A DNA stretch of 64,000 nt from Dillenia suffruticosa (GCA_033439265.1 JAVTVX010000026.1:3969001-4033000); one strand, 5' to 3'; shown: positions 47,491 through 59,987, counted from the first letter of the stretch. The notes: generated from the letters alone by a model not told the origin. Translations and numbers: made by a program.

Positions 47491-49525
47491 TATTGTACAT
47501 ATATGTTTTGATGATAAGTAAAATAATTTAAATTAGTAGGGAAATGATTAATGAAAACTTGATTAAAAGTTGAACAAATGTGATCTTCAGAATTATCGAC
47601 ATAAGTCATGGACTAGTCGACAGATTAGTTCAATTAAACAATAGAACCGTTGACTAACAATGTTCATCTGTCGATACGTAATACTAAAATAACACAAGTT
47701 GGTTGACTAGATCATTAGGGTAGTCGACTAGGTTGAGGAAAACAAAGAACAAAAATTAACATAGCTGACTAACTCCTTAGTTATGTTGACTAATAAAGAT
47801 CCGAACAATGTAAATAGTCGAAGTAGCGACTATCCTTTGATCATATCGACTAAGTAACATTGTTCTGTGAAAACCTTTTTGGTCTCTGACAAGTTTGTTG
47901 ACAAATGTATAGGAACTGTTAACTAACAATTTACAGACTTAGAAATATTTAGACTCTAATAATATAGTTGACTAATCTATCAAAGTTGTTGACTAAATTT
48001 TCCCACACTTAAAAAGTCAGGCCTTGGTCATTGAAAGTGTCAATTAATAACTAGAAGATGTCGACTAGATTCTCAAGAATTCAAATATAAATCTCAGTCG
48101 ACAAACGCAAGGACTCAGTCGACTAATGGACTCAAAAAAATTCAAGTTTCAATTAAACACATACAAAATTGTAGTCTGCTAATATGTAACTCCGTTCGAC
48201 CAAATTTATTAGTCTATAGATACTTAAGCTTAGTCTGCACTCACCTCCTTAGAAAACATAACAATCGACTAATATTTTGTCTCTTTCGACTAAGAAAACA
48301 AAGTCGGTCAACATATGACTGAAGATAGTCTGCTTACTATGAATTAAAACACAATATAGTTGACTAAATATTGAGTCTTTCAACTAAGAACACTTAGTCA
48401 ACAGGAGCCTAAAACAAGTTTTGCACCTTAAAGGATTAATGAATAACATAGTCGACTAATAGTACAACACTGTTGACTAAGTACTGGCTCCAGTCGACAT
48501 ATGATGAGTTTTAGTTAGCATGTAAGGCACTCTAACACATGATAGCCAACTAAGACAAGTTAAGCTTTCGACTGAATAATACATTGATAGACTAGTACTT
48601 AAGAGTAGTAGACAGAAGCTTGGCAAAAATTTAGATGATAGCCAGCTAATTCAAATATAAGTCAACTAAGTATATGTTGCTTCAGATTACCAAATTACAT
48701 TCAATGAAAACTGGGTCAACCAAAACAGTAAGATAGTTGACTAATTATTTGCAGAAAGGGAATATTAGTTGTTTGAGTATAAAAAAATTGCTGACACCAT
48801 TAGATCAAAATTTGAAATTCAAACATAACAGTCAATAGAACATTCATATCAATCGACACCATATTTCTAATCTAGCGTTCATTTTTGTAGAAAAGTAAAA
48901 GGAGATTGAAGGCATTTATCATTATATTAATAGCCAATGTTTGAATGCTCAACAGCCACAACGGATCTATTGTTCAAAGTAGTAAATAACGTTATAATTA
49001 CCTCACCATATCTTCAAAAAGATGATGATTAATGCTTGACTCATCTCTGCATCTGCAAAAACTTTTTGGTAAGTTCAATTGAGTCTTTATTTCTTGTATC
49101 CCACTTTAGTATTCTTGTTTAAACCATGAAGATCACATTAGGCCATTAAGGGTCAAGATTGTACTCTTTATTTTCACTTCTAGATCTTGTAATCAAGTAA
49201 GGAGAAGGTGTTCTCCTTAGACCGGATCTGTATTGTGTTTTGTCAGAGTAGTGAAAACAGAGTGTTAAGATTGTAACACTTGAGAGGTATGCCTAGCAGC
49301 TATGAACCTAGTTGGTTGTATTATTTAAAGTATAAATAGAGATATAGAAACTTTAGGTAAAGTCTAGGAGTGGATATACACTAAACAGGTGAAACCACTA
49401 TAAATTGGGAGTCTTGCCTTTTTTCTCTTTGTATTTGATTCTCTATAAAATTCTAAAAAATTAGTCAAAAAATTACAACAACTTATTCACCCCTCCCCTC
49501 TACTTTATCAGATCTAGTTTCTACA
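47491..49525 (+). repeat. copia element B 5' LTR (about 2.03 kb)
   Basis: It begins TATTGTACATATATGTTTTGATGAT, matching the start of the copia A LTR on its own strand, and ends TTCTACA just before the primer-binding site. It is packed with GTCGACTAA-type motifs from about 47580 to 48760. It has a TATAAATAGAG box near 49330 that could serve as the LTR promoter. Confidence 0.8.
47590..48760. repeat. GTCGACTA motif array in the copia B LTR
   Basis: Variants of AGTCGACTAA, often as near palindromes, recur roughly every 30-70 bases, for example near 47600, 47700, 47725, 48060, 48110, 48280, 48450 and 48490. The motif core is the same as in copia A, although the surrounding LTR sequence has diverged widely. 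Confidence 0.7.
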
Positions 49526-49541
49526 ATTGGTATTAGAGCAC
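49526..49541 (+). other. copia B primer-binding site
   Basis: ATTGGTATTAGAGCA, one base after the LTR, is the same as in element A and fits initiator-Met tRNA priming. Confidence 0.85.
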
Positions 49542-49599
49542 GTATGCTGGTAGAAATTGTAATAGCTTCAGCATCAAAGATCTTGATGGTTCAAATCGG

Positions 49600-50760
49600 A
49601 GACAATATACCATTTGAAGCATGCTTAACAAACATAGTACTATTCTTCAATGACAACAACTATAGTTACCAGAAGTAAAGGATGTGAAATTTCATCATTG
49701 CATAAGATGAAACAACAGGGGAAATTATCAAAGAAGGGATTGAATTCCCAACAGAAAAAATAGATGGAGTACGGGTTCTCGTGAAAATGAAGAATATGAT
49801 ATTGGAGGAAAAGAAAACATACGGGGTAAACCGTAGGGTGGTCAATTTGCTTCATCTCACACCAAGCCTCAACGAGTATAATAGAATCTCATCTTGTATA
49901 ATTGCAAAGGAAAGTTGGGAAAGGCTAGAAGCAACTTATGATGGCACTAATCAAGTTTGGAAATACAAAATGCGAATGATGAAATAGGAATATGAAGTAT
50001 TCAAAATGAAAGATGAAGAATCAATGAGGGAAATGATTACATGGTTTAACACAATCACAAATGAACTCAGATTGTTTGGCGAGGGCATAAGTTAGGACAT
50101 GGTAGATAACATGCTTAGATGTATGCCCAAAGCTAGGAGCAAGTAACTGCCATTGAAGAATCAAAGAATTTAGATACACTGATGATGGACCAATTAGTGG
50201 GCTTAATCATAAAACATGAAATGATACTAATTGCTAAAGGAGTAATGAGTGAAACAAAAGGGAAGTCATTGGCTCTCTCTAGCAATGAAAAAGATGATGA
50301 AAACATGGCATTGCTCTCTCAGAAGTTAAGAGGGTTCATGATGAGAAGAAGGAATGTAGCAAGAGTTGGCTTCAAGAAAAGTAAAAAGAAAGAGGATATT
50401 CGATGTTATGAATGTAAGAAGATCAGGCACTTCAAGGAAAATTGTCTACAACTCAAAAAGGTCAGGAAAAAGGAAAAGAAGGGCAAGACGAAAGCATTAG
50501 TTACATGAAGTGATGAAGAGAGTAGCACTGTAGAGGAGGAAACTGAAGTAAAACAAGCAAACCTTTGTTTTATGGCATTGTAGTATCAAAAGGAAGAAGT
50601 ATCATCTTATTACTCTAACTCATTTAACTCTTTGGATTCTAAAATTGAATTATCTGCTAATGAGCTACATAAGGCTTTACTTGAATCTTTAAAAGATCTT
50701 AAGAAGTTAACCAAAAAGAACTCATCATTGGATGATCTTAAAAATTACATTAGCCAATAG
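49600..50760 (+). pseudogene. copia B gag with zinc knuckle
   Basis: The gag entry block FFNDNNYSYQK is at about 49650. The UBN2-like core follows in frame 49781-49987 (IAKESWERLEATYDGTNQV) with RMITWFNTITNEL-type sequence after a stop. The knuckle at 50401-50445 reads CYECKKIRHFKENC, with the usual Gly replaced by Arg. A serine/acidic-rich tail follows. Four or more stops. Confidence 0.8.
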
Positions 50761-51019
50761 AGAAAAAGGGTAGCATGACCAAATGAATGAGTCTAATACA
50801 CAAATAATATCTGATGAACTGGATTTAGAGAGGGATAAGAATAAGAGTCTCAGCTCACTCATGTACAAATTCATACATGGATAGGAAAAACTAGACTTAA
50901 TGTTAAGAGCAAAAAAAGTTGTCTATGACAAGGTTAGCTTAGATAAAAATCGTATAACAAAATAGAAGAAATTTTATAGTTTCTTCATACCAAGTTCTAG
51001 TAATATTAGAGCCAAAATT

Positions 51020-51170
51020 ATATGTCATACATGTATGAAGATAGGACACAAGGCAGAACAATGTAAATTGAGGAGAAAAATTAATGAAAACAATTATAGA
51101 AAGCCCTTCACACAAGAAAAATGCATGCACTGCCATAGGACAGGACACAATGAAAAAGTATGTTGATTTT
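51020..51170 (+). pseudogene. two further CCHC knuckles between gag and protease (copia B)
   Basis: CHTCMKIGHKAEQC and CMHCHRTGHNEKVC each fit C-x2-C-x4-H-x4-C, in one frame and 31 residues apart. Extra knuckles before protease occur in the Sirevirus/SIRE branch, which supports lineage assignment. Confidence 0.75.
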
Positions 51171-51319
51171 GAAATAAAATAAAGACCAACATGAAATGGA
51201 TACCTAAAGAACAAATCACAAATTATGCTTTGATTAACACTACTGGACTCCAAAAGCACTTGGATACCAAAGTCCTAAATTATTTTTTTGTACAGACTTG
51301 TCTTAGAAGTGAAGGATCC

Positions 51320-51590
51320 CAAAACACTTGGTTTTTGGATAGTGGCCGCTTTAGGCATATGACAGGAAATGCTTCAAGACTTAGCAGCCTAGAAGAAAGG
51401 AATGGAGGCAAGGTTGTCTTTAGAGACAACTCAAAAGAGAGAACCATTGGCATTGGTAATATAGGTATGTCTCTGACTCAAGTTGAATATGTCCTATTAA
51501 TAAGAGGTCTAAAACATAATTTACTTAGTATTAATCAACTTTATGATAAGGGTTATGTTGTTTATTTGATTATGATTGCAGCATAGTCAT
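51320..51590 (+). pseudogene. copia B protease
   Basis: NTWFLDSGRFRHMTG contains the catalytic DSG; the usual Cys-Ser after it is Arg-Phe here. VVFRDNSKERTIGIGNIG and LKHNLLSINQLYDKGY are the conserved later blocks, ending at a frameshift or stop near 51585. Confidence 0.85.
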
Positions 51591-51699
51591 TGACAAATCA
51601 AATAAAGAAGTTAGATTTAAAGGTCAAGGAAACTTTTATGTGATTAATCTAGATAACTTAGAACATTCAAAAGAGGCTTGTCTCATGGCAATAAATCAT

Positions 51700-52600
51700 G
51701 ATAATGCTTGATTATGGCATAGAAGATTAAGTCATACAACCATAGACCTTATTGCAAAATTAGGTAGAAAAGATATAGTTAAAGATCTCCCTAAATTAAA
51801 ATTTGAAAGAGATAGATTATATGATATTTGCATGAAAGGAAAGCATACCGGAATATCTTTTAAACCCAAAAATATGGTAACAACTAGCATACCCTTAGAA
51901 CTTCTGTACATAGATCTTTTTGGTCCTACAAAAACTCAAAACCTAGAAGGAAAAAATTATGGATTTGTTATTATAGATGATTATTCTAGATACACCTGGT
52001 TATTGTTCTTAGCTAAGAAAGAAGAGGTAAGTAAAGCTTTTATCAAATTGTGTAAGAAAATTCAAAATGAGAAGAGATGCTCAATTAAGAGTATTATGAG
52101 TGATTATGGAAGAGAATTTAAAAATACAATAATGGAAGAATTTTATGAAGATATTGGCATAAATCATATTTTTTCAGCCCCTAGAACACCATAGCAAAAT
52201 GGAGTAGTAGAAAGAAAAAAAGAACATTGGAACAAATGGTCATAACAATGCTTTGTAAGCATAATCTACCTAAGTACTTCTGGTAGAGGCTGTTAATACA
52301 GCCTATTACATTATTAATAGAGTTTTAATCAAACCAATACTAAAGCAAATCCTATATAAACTCTACAAAGGAAAGAAACCCAATATAGCATACTTTCATG
52401 TGGTTGTAGGTGTGATGTCTTGAGTAATGATAAGGATGCACTAGGAAAATTTGATACCAAAAGTAATGAATGTATCTTCTTAGGATACTCAACCACTAAC
52501 AAATCTTATAGAGTATATAACAAAAGAACTATGGTGGTTAAAGAATCAATACGTATAGAATTTGATGAAAATGATCATCTAGGGAATGAGAGTTTTAATG
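51700..52600 (+). pseudogene. copia B integrase
   Basis: WHRRLSHTT at about 51715 starts the zinc-binding HHCC region. The catalytic core follows, with the first Asp in LLYIDLFGPT (about 51908), the second in SDYGREFKN (about 52103) and the Glu in NGVVERK (about 52200, after an in-frame stop). The post-core region at 52420-52570 (FDTKSNECIFLGYST, NKSYRVYN, IEFDEND) is intact in frame. The core residues are present but the gene is broken by stops. Confidence 0.85.
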
Positions 52601-52929
52601 ATAAATCACTAGAAGAAATAATTAAAGGACCAGAAGCTAAAGAAACCATAAAAGGCAAGGAAGAAACCTATGAACTAGAAGCAAAAACTAGAAAGGAAGA
52701 GAAAACATTGCCAGGACAAGAAATTAGGCATCCAACAGTCAGGAAAACTGTTGATACTAAAAACATCATAGGAAATGTTAATTTTGAAGTTAGAACAAGA
52801 TTCACCTTACAAAATCAATGTGAATTTGTTGCATTTAATCTCAAATTGAGTCAAAGAATATAGAAAGAGCACTGGAAGATGAGAATTGGATTTAAACAAT
52901 GTAAGAAGAACTTAAGTAGTTTGAAAGAA

Positions 52930-53769
52930 ACAAAGTATGGAACTTAGTTCCTAGGTCTAAAGATCAATCAGTGATAGGAACTAAATGGGTGTTTAGAAAC
53001 AAACTTGATGAGCATGACAAGCTTTATGGGTGCTCCAACTGATGGTTCTCCCCATCTCTTTCTTTGAAGAAGAAAGATAAAAATCTATTCGCAATTCCTC
53101 TTGTGAAAACTTCAAGGTAAATGTATTTGCAAAAGCTTTAGAGGCCATACAGTGAAAGATTCCGAAGAAACTTTTGTACCAGTTGCAAGATTAGAAGTAA
53201 CAAGAATACTTCTTGCCTTATCATGTTTTATAAAATTTAAATTATTTCAGATGGATGTTAAAAGTATATTTCTCAATAGTTTAATTAATGAGATAGTTTT
53301 TGTTGATCAGTCTCCTGGATTTGAGGATCACAGGCACCCGGATCATGTGTACAAATTGTCAGGAGTCTTGTATGAACTCAAATAAGCTCTTAGAGTTTAG
53401 TATAAGAGACTTAGTCTTTTTCTTCCTAAAAAAGACTTTAATAGAGGAAAGAAGAGAAATGACAGAGACATACTAATAGTACAAATATATGTTGACAACA
53501 TAGTATTTGGAAGCACAAGTAAAAAATTTTGTAAAGAATTTGTTGAGTTCATGCAAGTAGAATTTGTGATAAGTATGATGGGTGAACCAAATTACTTTCT
53601 TGGATTACTAATAAAACAAATTGAAAGAGGAATGTACATAAATCAATCCAAATTCACAAAAAAATTAATAAAAAAATTTGGATTTAAAAATTGTAAAGGA
53701 AATGCAACACTAATAAGCACTAGTATAAAACTAGATAAGGATGATAATAGAATATATAGTAAAAATTAA
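52930..53769 (+). pseudogene. copia B reverse transcriptase, truncated
   Basis: It opens with NLVPRSKDQSVIGTKWVFRN. A stretch of about 90 bp (53025-53115) is foreign to the family at this point. Then come EETFVPVARLEV, MDVKSIFLNS and a YVDN motif at 53491-53502, where the family has YVDD, so the second catalytic Asp is Asn. The sequence continues through NYFLGLLIKQ and KLDKDD and then leaves the family. Confidence 0.85.
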
Positions 53770-54250
53770 AAGAGAAAGTAAGGAGACAAATCTGGTTTAT
53801 AGTGGTTCAGTCTTATGCCTACATCTACTCTTCCAACCAAGCAAACCGGGATCAACAATCTGCTAGTTTTTACTATGATCCAAAACAACAATATATATCC
53901 ACTTGTCGACTTCAAATTTTCACACTATGAAAATTGATTCGTCCAACAATGGAAGAGAACTCACACAAAAGTTCAATCAAAATATTACAATATATGAAAA
54001 TGAAAATGATAGCAGCAGACACTTTTTTGTTTCTCAGAATGCAAAATTTATTCTTGATTTTTTGATGCTATGAAGTCTCAAAGATGACTGTCAATCGGTC
54101 ACTCTTGTTCTATTCTGAAACCTGATAAGTTATTGCTTTAGTTGATACCAGAGAAACTCAACAAAGTACAGCAAAAAGTTCCAAATTTACTGCAACAGTC
54201 TCAACAACTATCCCAAAAAGTAGGTTTCAAATTCTCAAGAATTTTGATAT
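53755..54250 (-). repeat. antisense Sirevirus-type LTR fragment (right edge uncertain)
   Basis: AGAGAAAG, then GGTTTATAGTGGTTCAGTC, then CTACATCTACTCTTCC corresponds block by block to the complement of the end of the copia B LTR (49365-49450), and to 36190-36260 of the copia A LTR in its orientation. It directly follows the truncation of RT. How far it extends right is unclear. Confidence 0.55.
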
Positions 54251-55900
54251 TTACCGATGGTAAATAATTTTCTTCTGAAATTTAAGTGTCTCTCTATCAT
54301 ATTCAAGAACTGTTTTGATTATATCCAAATGATTGCTCTTCCATAAAATTCGAAAACCACTCTAGAAGTTCAGTTCCAGTTTTGAATTTTTTAGAACAAA
54401 TAGTTGACTTTGCCCATTTATTTCTCCACCAAAATCTCGAAATAATTATGTCACAAATCATAATATCTGCTGTTCAACTATAGTATTATAATGTAGAATA
54501 ATTAAATTCACAAGTTCAAAACTAGTGATGAACATATCGAAAGTTAAATACCCCTTGAGAACCATTTTTTGACATATAATTCTGATATATAAAATATGTA
54601 ACCAACCAACTTCCAGTTGATTTTTCTCCAACATATCCATAAGGTATTTATACTGTAAATGCTTGAAATTGAAGTTCCACATACCTTCTTTGAAATATAA
54701 TTTTCGGTTTTAGAAATAATTCAACATATAAGAAGATATGACTATCCAAATATACCCAAATGATCACATTTCAACATTTCGAAAAATTTCTAAGTAGTAG
54801 AATATGAATTGTCTTTATATTGTGAGATCTTTTATGTACATTTATGTCAATTATAGACTAAGTGTAGTATTCAAGCTATATTTATTTCGCTGGCTAGGTT
54901 TTCAATAAATATAAAAAATCTTACTTCTATGACTAAATAAGCTTTATTTCTATGGTCGATTTTATGACTGGTTCTATGACTTTTTTTGAGCAAAATCTAT
55001 CTATTGAATAAAAAATCTGTACACTAAATAAATTTATTAGAATAACATGAGAGATTTTATTATCATCAAAACTAAGAAGACAACAATTTTCTTAATACCA
55101 TTAAATCCATTAACAAGATGCATTCAAACCAAATTTAACCCTGCCTCACTAACTTTATTTAAATTTAATAATTATTAGAAAATAATAATACAACATGATT
55201 ATTTAAATTAGTAGTAATATTATTTGAATCACTAGTATTATAATATTTAGTAATATTAATATTGATAATTAATTAAGTTGTATAACATAGTAATATTATA
55301 TTATACTAATATAATGGTAATAATTACATTATTTAAATTAAAATTGATAATCATAATTATAATAAATTTATAAATTTATATTATGAAACTATTTATAATT
55401 TGTTATAATTTATAGTTGTATTATATAGTAATATTAAATTATATTATTATGACCAAAATTTTTATAATTTTTTTCCACTTTTGTTACTCCTATAGTCAAC
55501 ATAAGTTCAGGGTTTTTTGTTTCAAGTCAAGTGAGATGTCATACGCGCGAAACAAATGTTGAAAATAAATCTATCCATTCTATTTTTTTGCATGTTTTTC
55601 ATTTATAAATTTATTGGGATTCGTTATTATTTTTCACTGCCTTTTTTTAATTTTTGACCACATTTTTTTTAATCATTCGGACTTTAATAATTGTTTTAGT
55701 TATAGTAAATACCATATTTCTTCATTTTCCATATGTTTCTAATGTTTCTATATGTGTTATTTTTCTATTAGCTTAGTAATGTAATTTTTAAGATTTGCTA
55801 TGTTTGTTCATACAAACAGATAAATGTAACATTATTTTCTATGTTGGGTTATGTTTTATACATATTTTATACAAGTTTTATACAAATTTTATAATATTAT
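54251..55900. other. AT-rich DNA, no gene recognised
   Basis: Nothing coding is seen. Several regular TAATATTA-type stretches occur at 55150-55450. No terminal repeats were found. Confidence 0.35.
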
Positions 55901-56740
55901 TGTCTTACCACTTGTCAAGAAATACATTTATATTTGTTATTTGTTATATATCACTTGTTATCATTCTTATAGGATATAATAAAGAATAAAAGTATAACAA
56001 TTACTTTATCATGTCATATTATACAAATTTTATACAATTATTATGCTAGCAATCCTCAAATGCACTTGTAATTTGTTATCATTTGTTATTTGTTATATAT
56101 CATTTCTTATCACATACATAATATAAAAGTAAAAGTCACTTGTTATTACTTGTTATCATATCATATCATAAAAATTTTATATAATTATTGTCCACCATTT
56201 GTTAAAAATCTCTTATTACCATGTCAAATTATACAAATTTTATACAATTATTATAATTATTGGCTTTATCAGGTGATGGAGCAATCATGAAATGCACTTA
56301 TTACGTTGTTACCATTTGTTAACTATTATACATCACTTGTTATCACTTATTACCATAACTTGTTACCATTTGTTATTGAAAATCACTTGTTATCACTTGT
56401 TACCATACCATAATATAAAATTTTATATAATTATTGTCTTACTACTTGTTACAGGGTATTAGAGCAATCATCAAATGCACTTATTATTTGTTATCATATT
56501 ACTTTTTATTACTTGTTATTTGTTAGTTATCACTTGTTACAATATAGATAGAGAATAAAAGTATTTGTTACTAGGAGGAAATACACTTATTACTTTGTTA
56601 CCATTTGTTACTTGTTATCACTTGTTACCATATAGATAGAAAATAAAAGTATTTGTTACCATTTGTACTGGGAGGAATCCTCAAATGCACCTGTTACTTT
56701 TTTATACCATTTGTAAGAAATCACTTGTTACTGTACATAG
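55900..56740. repeat. TTGTTACCA-type repeat field 1
   Basis: ACTTGTTAYCA, CATTTGTTACC and TACAAATTTTATACAATTATT motifs alternate throughout. Larger blocks such as ATAGATAGARAATAAAAGTATTTGTTACC occur twice (56540 and 56630). The same motifs fill 60580-61140 and 62180-62820. Confidence 0.7.
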
Positions 56741-58329
56741 TAAAGCATGATTTTCTCTTGCCAAATAAGATCTCTCTATAAAATTATTATAAGATTTTAG
56801 GTTTTTTTTTTCTTTTCTCAATCTAAAATCATCATAATTTGAATGAAAATCTTATTTTGGCACTAAAAAAGAATGAGTAGAACCTAATTGGGACCCTTAT
56901 TTTTTTTCGAATTATTTATGGTTTTGATGACTAAAATGTATCATAATAAATGAGCTAAAGCCCAACTCCTAATGACTGCCATGGAGAAATCTTAAATTAT
57001 TTAAACTATTTGAAATATAATTTTGATTCGATGGCAATACATAATCGAAATGATATCAATACAACCTTAAAGAAAATCTAAACCTTAGAGTGTCTTTCCT
57101 CACGATGAATTGGTGAGATAGTCTAATTAAGCGGGCTAGATGTTGATCAACTAAACAAAAGTTAACACTGCAATTTTGTAGCCACGTATGTTGGGCTTCT
57201 ATTTTGTCACTTCACCAACATTCTTAACACTGCAATTTTGCTAGACTTTGTGCCTTTTGCTTGAAAATGTATATGTATATGCAGTAAGATATTTTAGAAA
57301 CTAATTTTTAAGTAATAGAAATTGAATAAGGAGATTATTTGCATGGCCACATTGGCCCATCATCTTAGATATTAGAAAAAAGAAAAGAGACAGAGAACAG
57401 TGGGTAATATTTTATGATGATCGATCATATCTATGAAGAAATATCGTACCATTTTTTCACAATTGGATTGGGAAGAAGAGAATGTTATTCTTTTTAGATG
57501 TGACATTTGAATCCCGGATTACGAAGTTTGAGAAAAGGGTTATGATCACTAGACTGTCTTCTTAGGGACAAAAATGCTGATTTTTCAACTTGATTGAGTA
57601 AACAACTTGGGCTTCAACAAGAATAATATTTAAAAACCACATGAAATACTCTTAACAAACCTCACATGCAAGCTCAATATTATTCAAAATTAATTAAATA
57701 GTAAAATTAAGTATAGTATCCGTTCAATAAAACAGTAAACAGACCCACTTTCTTTTTCTTTTTTTTTTTTGTTTTTGCTCAAAGATATTCAAAATACACA
57801 ATAAAAATAGGATTTTTCTTATTTATAAGTGTGCAAAAACGATACAGTGGGGATTTATTTTAATTAAATTAATAAACGGATTGATGACTATTATCAAGCT
57901 CTCAAACATGATTTTTTTTTTGGAAAATCAATTTAAGAATTAAAATTTTAAAAAGAAATTAAAGTGTGCCAAGCTTCAAAGTTATTCAATTTTGGGTGGT
58001 CCAAACGAAATATTTTGTAATATTCATTTGAAAAGCTTGTTTACCTAAAGGCACCGGGAGAAAGAGAGCCAAAACATGTGCCTTGTGGAATCAAAATATA
58101 GGGATGACTTTGTTCTGACCCCATTTCACACTCAATTTCTATCGTAGTGTTTATCTTGAACAAGGAGAACTAGGTAAAGCTACCTCAAATTGAATAAATC
58201 CGTTGAAAACCATAAGAAAAAGATGATAAATCCGTCGATAAAGTCTTCTCTAACGGATAAAGGTTTAGTTAGCTAAGAAGGGGTCGGGATAATCGTTGGA
58301 GCATGTTCAACATCCGAACGGTTAGAAAA

Positions 58330-59170
58330 GTGTCGGTAAAAATCAACGTTATATTATCGGTTGTAAAGGAGTAGTAAGAGTTACTACATTTATCTTATCG
58401 GTTGTAAAGAGATAGTAAAAGTTACTACACTTATCCTCTCGGTTGTAAAGAAGGTAGTAAGAGTTATTACATTTATCGTCACTTTTGTAAAGAGGTTAAT
58501 AAAAATTACTACCTTTATCATCACTTGTAAAGGGTCAATAAAAGTTACTACTTTTTTCATCAGTTTAATAGTTAGTAAAAGTTTTTACCTATATCATCAC
58601 TCAATAACTCAATAAAACCGTTAGAATTGGTATAACTATTTATTTTCGCCAATGAAATAATAGTATGTAAGGAAATGTTATAACTTTTATTGTCGATAAA
58701 TACAAGCATTAGTAAATATTACTACAATACCGTTGGATCTTAGAACATAAGAAATGTGAATTCTTTATTGTCACACGTTTACTGTTAGATTAGTAAATAT
58801 TACTATATTTGTTGTCACTTACAGAAGTATTGGGTTAGTAAATATTATTACCTTTATCGTCGCTTATTGGGTTAGTAAATATTACTACTTTTATTGTCAT
58901 TGTCACTTACAGAGTCATTGATCAGTAAATGTTATTACTTTATTATCGCTTACAGAATTATGGGTCAGTAAATGTTACTGCCTTTGACATCGGTTACAGA
59001 AATAATTTGTTAGTAAATATTATTACATTTATTGTCGTTGTATAGTAAATATTATTATTTTTTACAGAATTGTTGTTGGTGAGTAAATTTTACTAGCTGA
59101 GCATGTGTTATTTGTTACTTAATATTGGTAACAAAATGTTATTACTCTTTTGGGTCGGTTATCACAAGAT
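58330..59170. repeat. minisatellite with a unit of about 40 bp
   Basis: The core AGTAA(A/G)(A/T)(G/T)TTACTAC with a following TTTATCRTCRCTT(G)TA recurs near 58373, 58413, 58456, 58498, 58537, 58711, 58792, 58836, 58873, 58924, 58966, 59012, 59044 and 59084. Spacings run from 32 to 51 within the runs and are longer where copies have decayed. The core is itself nearly palindromic (AGTAA...TTACT). Confidence 0.75.
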
Positions 59171-59750
59171 TAGTAAATATTATGATATGTCAATACAAAT
59201 TATACAAAGAGTTAGGAAATATTATAAATACCGTATCTTAGGAAATGAAGTACCTTGTATATCATCATGAAATATACATGATAATGTTACAGACACATTA
59301 CAAGAGAAAGAAAAAGACTGTAACTTTCAGTCGGTACATATATTCATATCTTCTGAAATGAAATGTTCATGCAAAAAATGTTGACTTAGAGCACCCAAAA
59401 AATTCCAGCGTCCGTGGCATTCGGTTCTAGGAACCAGCATGATGTGTGGTATCATTCTATAGTAATGAAATTAATATAATTATAAGGTATATTAAAAAAA
59501 CTTGTACATTTAAATGTTACCTTTCGGGATGGACCGAGGGGGTGGTGATGATGATGATAATTGGTTTCGATATGGATTCCTAGCATCTTGTATCTATATT
59601 CGAGAAAGCTAATAATATAAATACAAATAATGTGATTATTTTTCAGAAGTAAAAGTAGTTAAATTATGATAATAAGTAAAGAAATGATATTTGTATCTCA
59701 ACACCAGCAATGACCCTTACTTCATTAACGAAATTTAACAATTTATCTTG

Positions 59751-59987
59751 CTAGTCACTTTCGGCATACATAGCAATATGTATAAGAACATTGCTTACCA
59801 GATTAGTAAGATTATGATTTTTTTTCATTAATCGTTCCATCATAACAGTCATATGTTCGTTCTTAGATTTGTTTGAATGCTGTCGTTGTGATGGAGTTAT
59901 AATTTTGCCAACACATTTGATTCTTCCCCTGGAATCATGCCCTTTTAACTTTGGATATGGGTTGAAAATATTTGATGGAATGTGATT
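59751..59987 (-). pseudogene. decayed coding sequence of unrecognised family
   Basis: On the - strand, 79 codons are open without an internal stop, read from 59987 downwards: IPSNIFNPYPKLKGHDSRG, RIKCVGKIITPSQRQ, MTVMMERLMKKNHNLTNLVS and IAMYAESD, then one stop, then KLLNFVNEVRVIAGVE. Composition and periodicity look like protein in an otherwise non-coding AT-rich stretch. Upstream (60000-60090 on the + strand) are a pyrimidine-rich leader-like stretch and a TATATATAT box on the same strand. A second exon-like block, bounded by AG and GT, is at 59537-59613. I cannot name the family. A transposon-related gene is one option, a host gene remnant another. Confidence 0.35.

Larger units (their letters stand above)
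47491..53760 (+). mobile_element. Ty1/copia (Sirevirus-like) retrotransposon B, 3'-truncated
   Basis: 5' LTR, primer-binding site, gag, protease, integrase and RT occur in copia order on the + strand. The element stops inside RT just after a KLDKDD block at about 53740. RNase H, the 3' non-coding region and the 3' LTR are absent. The DNA that follows is an LTR fragment in the opposite orientation (53755 on). Open frames are broken by about ten stops and at least one small insertion, so it is dead. Confidence 0.85.

Noticed and set aside
58330..59170. A CRISPR-like array
   Set aside because: Repeat spacing looks regular, but the spacers are themselves repeats, the genome is eukaryotic and no cas genes are present.
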